Source: Acephala macrosclerotiorum | Taxonomy: Eukaryota; Ascomycota; Leotiomycetes; Helotiales; Mollisiaceae | Assembly: GCA_014904845.1 (NCBI GenBank) | Contig: MU119251.1 | Span: 62,001-126,000, forward strand | Length of the DNA stretch: 64,000 nucleotides | Direction: 5' to 3' | Shown here: positions 1-11,041 of the stretch, piece by piece | Layout of the letters: each line of letters begins with the position of its first letter | How positions within the stretch are numbered: position 1 is the first letter of the stretch | Notes under the pieces: generated by a model | Database searches by the model: none | What the model was told of the DNA's origin: nothing | Seen by the model: the letters and a program-made list of their open reading frames with translations, nothing else | Translations under genes and position numbers: made by a program

Positions 1-507
1 GTTATCGTATGATGAATGTTGGCATATGCTCTAACGAGCTTTTCTATTCCGTGGGTTTCCAGGTTTCTAGATTTTCGAGAATCAAGGTGGCTGAGTTTGA
101 CGGTCGTGAGAAACTTTACGCTCCTACCATCATCAACTCGTTGATGTCCATTTCAACTGACATCTTCAGTTGTTACCTATTCATGTAGCTCTCCCTCGAC
201 CTGTCGGCGTTGAATGTAGCCATTACCATTGAACTGATCCTTGGCGTGTCGAAATCGTCTTTGTTTCAAATTTTCGGGAAACCATTGCCATATTCAAACC
301 CAAGTTTGGAGTCATTGGCAGCCTAAAATTCTGGGCACAGTTGAGTCAGGGGGCCATTAGTAGCATGTTTAAAGTTTCCTGTTATTAAGGTTACTGACTA
401 TAAGACATGGGTTGCTTGCGCTTTCAATGTGGACATTTATGAAGCAGACAGCGGGCCAAGGTGGATATTGACAAGGCTCGGCCCTCAACTCTATCTGGGT
501 TAAATAT
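1..507. other. intergenic, no gene recognised
   Basis: This stretch lies downstream of the aldo/keto reductase stop codon. Short open frames exist, but none has recognisable residues, splice signals or a sensible start, so I see no gene in it. Confidence 0.5.
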
Positions 508-1974
508 CTAAGGTCTGCCGAAGAGGGCTTTCCTAGTATCGTAGGTGTACTCCAGGTCCAGATGCCAGTAGTTTGGTGTATCTGGCTCAGAAACCTTCCA
601 CGCCTTGTCAAGAGCGTCAAGGACCTCTTGAGGCAATGGACCCTTCTCACAATCCTTCAAATTCTCGTCGAGTTGTGCCTCGCTGCTAACACCAATGATG
701 ACCCCGTCGTTCCCATCTTTGAGGTTCAAAGCCGAGTGGTTTACGACCCATCTTAGAGCGGTCTCCACCATTGTTAGACCATGTTTCTCGACAACAGGCT
801 CGATGATCTTCAAGGCATCAAAAGTTGAATCCTTGAAGTATCGCTTGCGGTACATCTCCCCCATCCTTCCAACGGCATCGGAGTATCTACCTTCGGTAGG
901 GATATCCTTGGACTTGTATTTGCCGGAGAACAGGCCACCGGCGATGGGGTTGTAGATCACCACATCGATGCCATAGCGTTTGCAGGCGGGGATAAGTTCA
1001 CGTTCAAGAGACCTCGTGATGGCGTTGTACATTCCCTGAAACCCATGAATATATGAAAATTGGATCGACTGGAGAAATCTTACCTGGTGGATGGTGGGTC
1101 TAACCCAGTTATTGTACCTAATGTCGAATGTCAGTTGGGCTTATCCTGAATGTGCGGTCCTAGAGAGATTGAAATCTGTATCTTTGGACCTGCACTTAGA
1201 TATCGCTAGCAGCATGTCTGGAATCTGCGGATTAATCTTCACTTACTTGCAGTGCATCACGACCTCAGCGACCTCAAAAGCTGTAAAATTCGAGAGCCCT
1301 TCTTCGGTGTTAGTATTCTGCTTTCGGCATCGGAGAATTCAGACGCATGTCCCGGGAGCAATCAAACATGCACGGAGACACACCGAGCTGGACGAACTTT
1401 CCCCTGTTTTTGATGTGAGCACGTGTTTCGCCAAGATATATTTTGAAACAAACTCACGCTTTGTGGAGCTTGTCAACAGCCTCTAACGTCTCTGTAAAAG
1501 GTATTGAACGATCCTGATATTTCGTTAGTCATGACTCAAAGTGATAGGTCAATAGTGGGGTACAAACCGCAGCGTGAAGATAAAATATGTCAACACAATC
1601 GGTGCCGAGCTCTTTCAAACTCGTGTTGAATTGCTCAGTTATTTTCTCAGGAGCATGAGTTCCGGCTGCGTGGGGGTAGCATTTGGTTGCAAGCATCAAA
1701 CCTCTGTCCTTCCATTTGGCATCACGGGTCCAAGCCTCCTGCTTTCCTCCAATATATGATCGAGCGGTGTCGACTTCATTGTAGCCGGCGGCTTGAAGGT
1801 GGTCTAGCATGCGATTGTACATATCCAAGGAGGTAATTCGAGCTCCGGCACCAGCGTCAGGGCCAAAGGTCAGGTACCAAGTTAGCATTTCATTGTCATG
1901 AAAAGCAGAGATATCCCTACCATCAGACCCAGAATGACCCGAGGTTTCCTGGAAGTTGCTATCAAAGGCATCAT
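508..1974 (-). CDS. aldo/keto reductase, aflatoxin B1 aldehyde reductase (AKR7) type
   Basis: This is an NADPH-dependent reductase of aldehydes and ketones, cytosolic by family. I read seven exons on the minus strand: 1974-1921, 1870-1568, 1513-1458, 1403-1384, 1298-1247, 1117-1084 and 1035-508, giving 348 residues, the usual AKR7 length. The first exon encodes the N-terminal strand ending VILGLM and the next opens TFGPD, exactly the family junction. Visible motifs are DTARSY (catalytic Asp and Tyr), LATK (active-site Lys), FYLHAADRS (His), LGLSNFTAFE and YNPIAGGLFSGK. The other introns are GT-AG and keep frame. The oddity is intron 1 (1871-1920): donor GTAGGG and branch site CTAAC are good, but it ends in TG instead of AG. 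If it is not spliced, an in-frame ATG at 1888 would give a protein lacking the first strand. The family is certain; whether the gene is fully functional is not. Confidence 0.88.
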
Positions 1975-4394
1975 GAGCAGTTCGCGGTTCGACTGATTTG
2001 GAAAGAAGGATGTGAAACGGTGAAGTTGGTCAGGAATCTAGAAATTGGAATTTGCGACGCCTTTGAAAGGACATGGCGGGGTGGGGTTACTGTATAGCGT
2101 CGGAGATCATTGAGCCGAGCCTTCGGCGGAAACTTTCAATCAACTTCAAAGCTGAAGAATTCAAAGGGTTGCTAGCTTCAACTTTGTATTGTTCTTGAAG
2201 ATCATCTCGCTAAGAAGCTGAAGTCAGTTGCTGGCTGAAAGCCGAACTAGCTAGTGCTGACTTTGAAGAAAGCCCTTGTCCACTTGTAACCCCCAAAATA
2301 TGCAAATGCTGAAAGCAGAACTTCTGGATATTCTAGGAGAGATACATTTGCAGATATTTCACATCATATCAGGGCCTGTAAAGAAGCATCTGTCGTTGCG
2401 CCCTCGTGCTCCCTCCCCAAGACTTGTGGTGGGAAGTGGTAGACATTTGAATATCTGTTACTGACAGCTGCCTTTTGCTTGTGAAAATTTGGGTAGGACC
2501 AAACAACACGAGGAGAGTGCGGTCTAGAGAGGCTTTAGGATGTTCTCTCCTTATTTAATTCCTGTCAGCTTTCTTGATGTATGGCAGGCCTTGAAAAGCA
2601 GATATATTCTCTTTATGAAATGTTGTATTCGATATGCGACATATGTCATGCCGATGTAAGAGCTCAGCATTCAGTCGAACAGATATGTTTCTAGTAGGCT
2701 GTTTAGCAAAGCTTGCAAGATTGCCCTCTCTCACGCTCCTGCGAATGAGATCAGCGCGAAGAAGGCAGGTCTTCCAGGTTGTCGAGGATGTCTGTTGAGT
2801 AGCTCGAAGCATTCGCTTGAAGCATTTCTTAAATGATGCCGTTTCAAGTCTGGCGGTGAGAGGGACTTGTAAAGCAAATATTCAAAGGCTGAATCCAGCT
2901 TTCAATCTCGACTTCGTCGATGCCAACTTGAGAGAATTGTCTTTCTCTTCGCCATGCGCGCTGCGATGCAAAAAGGGGGACCTGCCAAATCGCTGTGAGT
3001 ACGAAGTTTGTATTGCTAATTGCTTCGGTGCCGAGAATGCAAGGGAGTAGGCCGAATATAAGATCATAGATATACGGCATACGGATTTGGATTCTCTTCT
3101 CCGGCTTCCGGGTCAAGTTTCGGACAATAATTCGCAACATACGCAAAATTGAGCCATAAGTAGAGACCTGTCTCTTCAGTGAAGAGAGTTCGCAATCTAA
3201 AAATAAGCTCTATCCTTGAAAAATAGTTCGATAAGTCCGGAATCCATCATCAGAAGTTCCGAGAACTGACCCAGTGGTAATATTGTGCTCCTTTGAGCCT
3301 TGGACACCTGCAGCGTCCCGCTAACTTGAGAATATGAAGTTTACGCACTGTCTGGCTTCGACTACAAGTGTCTTATCGCTAAAGACCACCACAAAGGGGT
3401 TCGCGGGTACTTATCCTCAGACGAGCTCTATGATGCGCCGAGGTTTCCGTTTGGGGAGCGGGGGAGGGCATTGTTACTTTTGTTTCGACCTGCTCAGAGA
3501 GCCCCATCCAGGAGAACATATAAAGAAACGCAAAGCATGAAAGGGGGGCCGGGAACTCTCTCTGAAGGGTTCCCGTCCTCCACGTGAATAATGTCTGCCA
3601 ATCAGCCACACCCTATTGAGAAACAAAGCTTAAAGGAGCGGCCCTTCCCCCACGGACATCCACGTGGGCGTGCTCGGTTCGAAGCGGTCAGAAAAAAAGA
3701 ACTTCTTGGTGATGTAGATAAAGTTTCTCGAGTCGTTACATGTCCGATATACGGTGGTATAAGGACATATCGATCAAGTATTGCTCCGAGGGACTCTATT
3801 TTGCGGTGACGCAGATGCAGCAAGCTCTCTGCTGACTTGTTTCCCCCTATCTCTCACATCCGTTTTCTGCAAGTGTGGGCAAGCAAGAGGCGCCGAGGGG
3901 TCTTGGCTAAGTAAGCTCCTACGTTCACGATTGACTTTTCGTGCATGTGGAGACGGATGTCTGCGCCCGAAGATGTTGGAGAGCCGCTCAAGGATATTAA
4001 GAGCCATTTGGGGATCCGTGAGACCCCTTGTCTTAGAATCGCTTCTTAATGCCCAATGAGGAACAACTCAAGTGAAACAAGCAAACGGAGCTTGGACACT
4101 ATTTGAAGGTTAACCTTTATAATTTCACAAAAGGAATTTGTGCCACTGCCAAAATGCTCGAATAAGTTAGATGCAATTAGCGTTTCTGGTCTGCAGGGGT
4201 TTGTGGGGAGGCGTCGTCAGCCTTTGGGGTAAGCGTAAGGCACAGGCCTCATTTTGGTTTGAACATTGCTGGAAATCGAAGTCAATGTGCTGGCCTTGCC
4301 CCTACTCGGCGGGTGACCCGAGATGTTTGCGTTTCTTTGCCTGTACTATTTACATTGCATATGGCTTCTGTTGGACTGGTGTTTTCTCCGATGA
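1975..4394. other. gene-poor stretch, no gene recognised
   Basis: The only open frames here are short (up to about 100 codons, for example 2844-3146 minus), without recognisable motifs or convincing intron signals. The part next to 1975 must contain the promoter of the aldo/keto reductase. I see no tRNA and no clear transposon coding sequence; old degraded repeat material is possible but cannot be shown by eye. Confidence 0.4.
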
Positions 4395-4656
4395 GGCGCC
4401 TCTCAGCAGGAGAAATAAGTAGCCGATATCCGTCTTGTGCGCAAATTCACACAAATCCGCGAATTTCACTAAAACTAGTTAAGAAAACTTGCAATTTCTT
4501 TTTACGAAATCTTTTATTAGCTTCTTGAAAAGTATTCTTAGAAGTTTCATGGATATCAGGGTGTGAGTAGTTACGAAATAAATAATTCAGTAGAAGACTT
4601 TTTGGTGTTCTCGAGGACGAAAATCGGCCATTTATTTCTCCGGCTGAGAGGGCGCC
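4395..4656. mobile_element. MITE-like element with terminal inverted repeats
   Basis: The two ends are near-perfect inverted copies over about 43 bp (4395-4437 and roughly 4614-4656). Both begin GGCGCC and continue CTCTCAGC, GGAGAAATAA and GCCGAT, with about five mismatches and one single-base indel. The 262-bp body is AT-rich and has no transposase frame, which fits a non-autonomous DNA transposon. I could not identify a confident target-site duplication because the GGCGCC at each tip is itself palindromic. An open frame at 4447-4668 minus reads through the element and is a by-product of it, not a gene. Confidence 0.72.
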
Positions 4657-5700
4657 CCGCTTGTTCATCTCATCTTTACTTTAATTCTCCGAGAAGAGGC
4701 AGCGTACACGTCGTCTCACAGCTAGCGCCTTCCGATCAGACGGTGCGTCTTTGTCGTCTGAATTCTATGCCATGGACTAACAGTCTGACACTTTAATACC
4801 CGTACTAGGGGTTGGTATCTACTTCCAGGAAATGAATCGTATGATCTTATACGATACTTGTTTGCGATATCAGTGCCATTGCACGGCTCATAGCTAGCAT
4901 CCACAGAGGAACGAGTAGGGAAGACCCGGTAACCAGGATCAACCTGCAGCCGGGATCGAATAGATTAAATGCGTGAGGCTGGAGTTGTGTGTATGAACGA
5001 TGCGGGACGTAGGAGTCAGGACCGCCCCACTCAAAGACTTCTCGAAGCCAAAACGGGTCAGTAAAATTTTGGTTCCGAGATCTATGGGGTATGCAACGGG
5101 ATTTGGTCCATGCTTCAAATCTGTGGCCGCTTGACCAATGACTAAAGTTGAGGATGTGTGAAAAGAGGGCCACGTATAGCCTGGTAATACCTTCATTTTG
5201 TTATGCACTGTGAATGTCAGCAGATGACTTATTTCTTCCCGTTCTCGTGTTGTGAGGACTTACTTATCGTACTCGCGTGCAGAACGGGGCCATGAACGGT
5301 CCGAAAGAGTGAAGAAGCCCTCCGGGAGTGAACCGATTCTGCACCAACAACCAACAATCTATAATAGGGATATTATGATTTTCAAACATGGGGGGATATC
5401 ACGGGCCCGGCATTTGCTTAGGCTGGCCGAATACATACTATGTTTCCGAGCAAAGGCCTTGACGGGCGAACGGAATCTAAGGACCATCAGGAAACAATCC
5501 CTTGACGGACTGTGCATTGTCAGATCCACCAGAGCAACTTGGAGTGACTTGCGGTTAGACTATTGAGAGTACGTATACACATGCAGTGCAGCTTCAAAGC
5601 GCGTGGTTGAACATTACTCATGGGTGAGGGATACTGCTAAGACGAGCTACGAGGAGGATCACAGAGTCCGTTATCGCTAGAATAGGAAGGTCAGACGGGG
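4657..5700. other. intergenic, no gene recognised
   Basis: Frames of 89-108 codons occur on both strands (4847-5208 minus, 5252-5566 plus) but match no family I recognise and lack supporting splice or start context. The right end merges into the laccase promoter. Confidence 0.4.
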
Positions 5701-5718
5701 ACCATCATAGGTATGATC

Positions 5719-5728
5719 AGTATATAAT
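5719..5728 (+). promoter_or_regulatory. TATA-like box of the laccase gene
   Basis: A TATATAAT sequence at about 5721 lies some 95 bp before the laccase ATG at 5819, a normal TATA-to-start distance for a fungal gene with a short leader. This is a sequence match only. Confidence 0.45.
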
Positions 5729-5818
5729 GTATCAGTTGTGCCATGTCATGGAACTCCAGATGACTCAGTTCATCCCGATAATCCACTCGTTTTCAGAATC
5801 ATCAACACTCTTTTCAGG

Positions 5819-7817
5819 ATGAAGATCACACTCGCTACTTTGCTTTCAGCAACTTTCGCTCGCTCTTTAGCATCAGCCATTCCTTACGCCGCTTCTACTT
5901 CGAACGGCCTCGCAACTCGCCAGAATACTTCGTGTGAGAATACAGCAACTTCAAGAAGCTGTTGGGGAGATTACTCCATCGACACAGATTGGTATACAGT
6001 AACACCAGATACTGGAGTCACTAGAGAGGCACGAGAAACTTCTCGAAAGTCATTCCACCACAACTAATAGTTATACTTAGTTCTGGTTGTCAGTTGAGAA
6101 CGTAACCGCCGCACCAGATGGATATGAGCGCTATATCTTGACATTCAATGGCACTTCGCCAGGCCCGGCAATCATCGCTGATTGGGGAGACAATTTGATC
6201 ATCCATGTGACCAACAACATGGAGGTTAACGGAACATCGATCCACTGGCACGGGATTCGTCAATTGAACAACACCGAGCACGATGGTGTTCCCGGTGTTA
6301 CCCAATGTCCTATCGCCCCTGGCCAAACTTTCACCTACAAGTTCCAAGCAGTAAGCAATATCCCAACCAGCATTAGAGAACACCAATCTAACAAGCACAG
6401 ACTCAATATGGTTCAACTTGGTATCACTCTCATTTCACCCAGCAATACGGAGATGGACTTTTGGGACCACTGATCATCAACGGCCCAGCCACTGCCGATT
6501 ACGATGAAGATCTCGGGATGCTCTTCCTCTCTGACTGGAGTCACATCCCCGCCTCTGAACTCTGGGACACCGCCCGCCAAGGTGCACCACCAACCCTGGA
6601 TACTGGTCTTATCAACGGCACTAATACATTCGACTGCACTAATTCCACAGACGCTAACTGTCTCGGTACTGGAAAGAAATTCGAAACCGTTTTCGAGTCT
6701 GGAAAGAAGTACAGAATCAGAATCATCAACTCCGCTATTGAAGGCCACTTTCAGTTCTCTATCGATGGACACAACTTGACTGTCATTGGCAGTGATCTGG
6801 TCCCACTTGTACCGTACTCGGCCGACAGCGTTGTGATCAGCATGGGCCAACGCTATGATCTGATTGTCGAGGCAGATGCTGCGACAGGCGACTACTGGAT
6901 GCGAGCTGGATGGATTACGGCCTGTTCAACCAACGACAACCCTGATGGCATGACCGGTATTGTCAGATACGACTCCAGCAGCACTGCTGATCCCACCACC
7001 ACTAGCGATGTGACAATTGGATCCAATTGCGGTGACGAGCCACTCGCCAACCTCGTGCCATATCTTGCCATGAACGTGGGAAACATCTCTGAGGTCACTG
7101 AGGAATCTCTTTCTTTCACCTTCAGCTCCTACTTCACGTGGACGATCAACTCATCATCGCTCTACATGAACTGGAGCGACCCAACGATCATTCGCATCTA
7201 CGAAGACGAACCAATTTGGCCTACCGCGTACAATGTTGTACCTTTGACTGTGAGATCACCCGAATCAAGACCAAAACGAGCTGCAAACTGACTAGTACCA
7301 GGCCGACTCCAATGACGAATGGACAGTCTATGTCATTCAGGATCTCAGTGGCATTGGGTAGGTATCTTCCTCCAAGAGCATTGAGAAGTTGACTAACTTC
7401 ATTTCCTAGCTTGTACCATCCTATCCATCTCCACGGTCACGATTTCTGGGTAATCGGGCAGGCTACTGGCCAATTTGATATCGACTCATCGGACCTCAAC
7501 CTCGTCAACCCTCCTCGCCGAGACGTTGCTTCTCTCCCAGCGAACGGTTATCTCGCAATCGCGTTCAAGAAAGACAACCCGGGTTCATGGTTGATGCACT
7601 GCCACATCGCTTGGCACGCTTCTGAAGGCTTAGCCTTGCAATTCGTCGAAAGAGAGTCTGAAATTGGACAATCAATGGCTAATGTTCAAATGTCCGAGGA
7701 TAACTGCGCTGCTTGGTATGTAACACAACATCCGAATCCAGCAACACTGACTAACCGTCTCTCAGGATCGATTACGAAACCACCGCAATCTGGCCTCAAG
7801 ACGATTCTGGAATCTAA
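5819..7817 (+). CDS. secreted laccase (multicopper oxidase)
   Basis: Secreted blue copper oxidase that oxidises phenols with reduction of O2 to water. Six exons join in frame: 5819-6028, 6081-6350, 6401-7249, 7302-7357, 7410-7715 and 7766-7817, giving 580 residues, normal for an ascomycete laccase. A signal peptide covers about residues 1-20. Copper ligands are visible as HWHG (125-128), WYHSHF (His169, His171), HPIHLHGHDF in exon 5 and HCHIAWH near the C terminus. The protein ends DSGI, the C-terminal plug typical of ascomycete laccases. Many N-x-S/T sequons fit secretion. Intron 1 (6029-6080) starts with GCACGA, a GC-AG intron with a weak donor; the reading TRE-FWLSVENV across it matches the family. 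All other introns are GT-AG of about 50 nt. Apart from that donor the gene appears intact. Confidence 0.95.
6029..6080 (+). other. GC-AG intron in laccase
   Basis: The intron begins GCACGA after a Glu codon and ends TTATACTTAG, with a CTAAT branch-site candidate 15 nt upstream. Reading through it gives a stop before the next conserved block, so it must be removed for a functional enzyme. Confidence 0.75.
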
Positions 7818-8231
7818 GCATTTTCATGTCTGGTCATGATCACTTGACACCCTGCTATTAATGAACCTTGTTCTTTTGCAGCACTTCACTTTTTTGTAAA
7901 CTGTATAGCGTTTCCTTTGTTTTGTAATCCGAGCGGACCTTTTAGGGGCCGATGATTCTTGTTTTGTGAGAGGTTGAGATGAGTAACTTGACGGCTGACG
8001 ATTCTTGGAAATGATATGATTATGAGTTTGAAGGACATTTGGGGCATGAATGAGCATGAGCAGAAGAGTTACTAATTCATAATGCTAAACGAATCAATCA
8101 GGAATTTGAGATGAATTTTGGGGCACCACTTGGACAAACGTGAATTGCAAAACAAGATCGGTCGCCGTTCCAGAAGTGCTTAATGACTTTGAACGGTGAA
8201 AACTGCTCTCGATAGTGCTCATCATCAGTTA
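7818..8231. other. laccase 3' region
   Basis: Low-complexity, T-rich sequence follows the laccase stop, as expected for a 3' untranslated region. No gene was seen. Confidence 0.5.
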
Positions 8232-8736
8232 CTAGGTATAACGCTGCAGGACTGGAGATATGACATACCGATTGCGTCTTTTCGTTCCACCTCTTCCGTT
8301 GGTTGTACCCAGCTCGAGCCCTTTTGCGGATTCAAATGATCTTCGAAGGTGACCAAGACGAGTTAAAGCAAACTCCCAGGTTTCTCCTTGATATTCCATT
8401 CGACGGCCATTGTGTTCCAGTTGCAATTCATGAAGGGCATGCTGGACGTCTGAGAGAGGTGTGCAAGTGACTTGAACCGTCGACTCGCTGCAACAGCACT
8501 TCAATCCGCAGGAGGTGAGCGAGCTGTTTATATGGAAAATCTCGTCGAATAAGAATAAGGCCATGTGAATTGGTTAGGATGAGGTCTGATGGATGGCAAC
8601 GAGGGTGGAATGTATCGACGATGTTCCAGCTCATGGCGTTCGCAGACTGGGGCTTTGCCGTTGTCTTTCGCCGTTTTCGACCGGAAAGGGGGACCAAGGG
8701 CAGATATGGAGTCGAATTCTGCTCAAATGATGTCAT
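8232..8736 (-). CDS. possible small hypothetical gene, structure unresolved
   Basis: Two overlapping minus-strand frames look partly coding. One starts at an ATG at 8736 and carries a basic patch GRKRRKTT. The other (8564 downward) has an amphipathic composition, with TSCGLKCCC near its start, and stays open to about 8270, where CG|GTATGT resembles a donor. I could not find a splice that joins them convincingly. No family was recognised. It may be a short lineage-specific gene or chance. Confidence 0.25.
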
Positions 8737-9679
8737 GTCTGCATGTTCAACGTGGGTAGGAAGGTAGAAGCAGTTGCGGTAATCATTCGGGATTCTTTGT
8801 AACAAATTTGAGAGCAAAAACGACTCAGCAACGAATGAATGGCAAGGAAGACGTAATTTTGAATGGAGGAGTCGGGGACCGAACATAGAAATAAACAACG
8901 CACCGAATCAACGATGAAGGTTTGGAGTTTGTGGAATGCTCAAGATGAAATATCAGTCCAAAAACATTGCGTGAAAGGACCACAACAGCTCGACTTCCTT
9001 GAGATTATGCCCTAATAAACCAACATTCTACACTTGTAGAGTCTTAGAACATCCCAGGCACTTGGATGTCTGTTGTCGGTGCCATATCACCTGACAGCTT
9101 CATTATCCGCTGCCACCTGGGCGTTTGACACGTCTGAGAACGCCTGAACGCCGGCCCCAGAAACGTCTCAAGCTCTACGTCATACTAGAGGTCGTTGAAT
9201 CTCAAATATATCATCACCATTGTGCAAAGCCTCGTCCGTCACATTCTCGCAACTTGAGAATTACCAAAGAGAGGCAACAATCGTGGCTGAGCTGAGAATC
9301 GTCGTGTTCTTGTCGGGCAAGGCCAGCCGATCGAAGCTAGAGACATCCTCCCGGGCCGTTGCTTGCTGAATAAGTGAGCCTAAAAGCTTCTGAAGACTCT
9401 TTTTAATCTTGTCGACGACTTCTTCTCTTGTACTTCCATTTTAAAGGACGTTACGGCCTTTACGGTTTTCTGCTCTGGTAAAGTACATTGATTACTGTGT
9501 TTCCCGGCTATTATTCCACAGCCGCCGATCCCATAACCTACCATTTTCCTCATCTCGCTTTGCTGTCTGTCAGCTTCGCGCGCCGAGCAATCACTCAACG
9601 TCATTTCAATTTCGATCGCCCCATTTACTTCACAACAAACACACCGGAACATTGATCCAGCATTAATTGTGCGCACAAC
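8737..9679. other. intergenic and syntaxin promoter
   Basis: No gene was recognised. The last few hundred bases are pyrimidine-rich (runs of CTTCTC and TTTCC) and lead into the syntaxin ATG at 9680, as is common for housekeeping promoters in filamentous fungi. Confidence 0.45.
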
Positions 9680-10780
9680 ATGTCCTACACACAGTACGAC
9701 CAATATGGCGGGAACCCATACAATGGAGGACCAAATGTGGAAGCAGGTCAAGGTGTAAGCCTCTTCATGTCTTTCTATGACTCTGCATGGTTCGCGCATT
9801 CACAGGACAAACGGCTGACCATTGTTTCTCCGCTTCTAGGGTCATCTAGGAACACAAGGCCTTTCACAGGAGATGTCTAATTATTCCGCTACATCGCAAT
9901 ACTCCAATCCCGGTGCTCCCGCTGTGCCAGCGACCTCGAGCGTGCTCTCACAACAAGACTTCCTTGGGCGCGTCGACTTCGCGAAATCCGAGATCCGAAC
10001 ACTGAGCTCCAATATCCAAGAAATTGCGTCGTTGCACCAGAGAGCGTTGTCGTCACCTGATAGCAGTTCCTCCGCCCAGCTCGAGAATCTCGTCACGCAA
10101 ACGCAGTTGAAGAACACACAGATCAGAGATCAGATCAAGTACCTCGAGTTGGATGCTGTGAAAACTCAGGATGGCACAAAGAGCGTCAAGGCTAGACAGG
10201 CGAAGCAATTGAAGGGCGAGTTCGAGAAGAGTCTGAAGGAGTATCAGCAGGAGGAGGTTGCTTATAGACAACGATACCGGGACCAAATCGCAAGACAATA
10301 CCGAATCGTCAACCCTGAGGCAACAGAGGCGGAGGTTCAGGAGGCTTCGGAATTGGATTGGGGTTCGGAGGGTGTTTTCCAGACTGCTGTGAGTATGCCG
10401 AGACTCAGCTTACGTACAGATTACTGATAATATTATAGCTTAAGAGCAACAGGTCTGGACAGGCTTCATCTGTGCTTGGTGCTGTTCGCGCGCGTCACAA
10501 CGAACTCCAGCGCATTGAGGCTACTCTTACCGAATTGGCAGCTATGTTCGCAGATATGGCCCAAATCGTCGAAGCTCAAGATCCAGTAGTCGAGCACACA
10601 GAGCAGAACGCTATCAAGACCGCTGAGGATGTGGACAAGGGAAACACCGAAATCGACAAGGCGAATGAGCATGCCAGACGTCGGAACAGGCTAAAGTGGT
10701 GGTGCTTGTTGGTTGTGGTTCTTATCATCTTGGCTATTGCTCTCGGTGTTGGGCTGGGTATTGGATTAGTGAAGCACTAG
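9680..10780 (+). CDS. plasma-membrane Qa-SNARE (syntaxin, Sso1/Psy1 type)
   Basis: Target-membrane SNARE that drives fusion of exocytic vesicles at the plasma membrane with a SNAP-25-like (Sec9) and a VAMP-like (Snc) partner. Exons 9680-9754, 9840-10388 and 10439-10780 give 321 residues. A Gln/Gly/Tyr-rich N terminus is followed by a predicted three-helix Habc bundle (about 45-165). The SNARE helix runs about 221-285 with the ionic-layer Gln at 255 (in IVEAQ), and a C-terminal anchor starts after RLKWWC with a run of Val, Leu, Ile and Gly (about 297-317), leaving only a few residues outside. Both introns are GT-AG. The glycine pattern in the anchor (GVGLGIGL) is typical of fungal Sso proteins. 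The family call is firm; one-to-one orthology with yeast Sso1 or Sso2 is inferred. Confidence 0.93.
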
Positions 10781-11041
10781 TTGGTCTCTTGTATAATCGC
10801 ATTTCCTTTACATGGCGTTGCGTTCTTTAATACATAATTCATCCTGACTAGTTGGGACACTAGCTGGTCACTTGTAATCAGTCACAAAATTCCATGATGA
10901 TCTACGCAGTCTTATTACTAGGAACACTTTTCAATTCTTGAAATTGCAAAAAGTTGGAACCCATATGGACAAGAAAGAACTTTATTTCGAAAAAGTCCAT
11001 GAAATGCAACCCGGAACGCCTCTGATATGGTAATAGACATC

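Noticed and set aside
4447..4668. 73-codon minus-strand ORF
   Set aside because: It is the read-through of the MITE-like element and ends in its terminal repeat.
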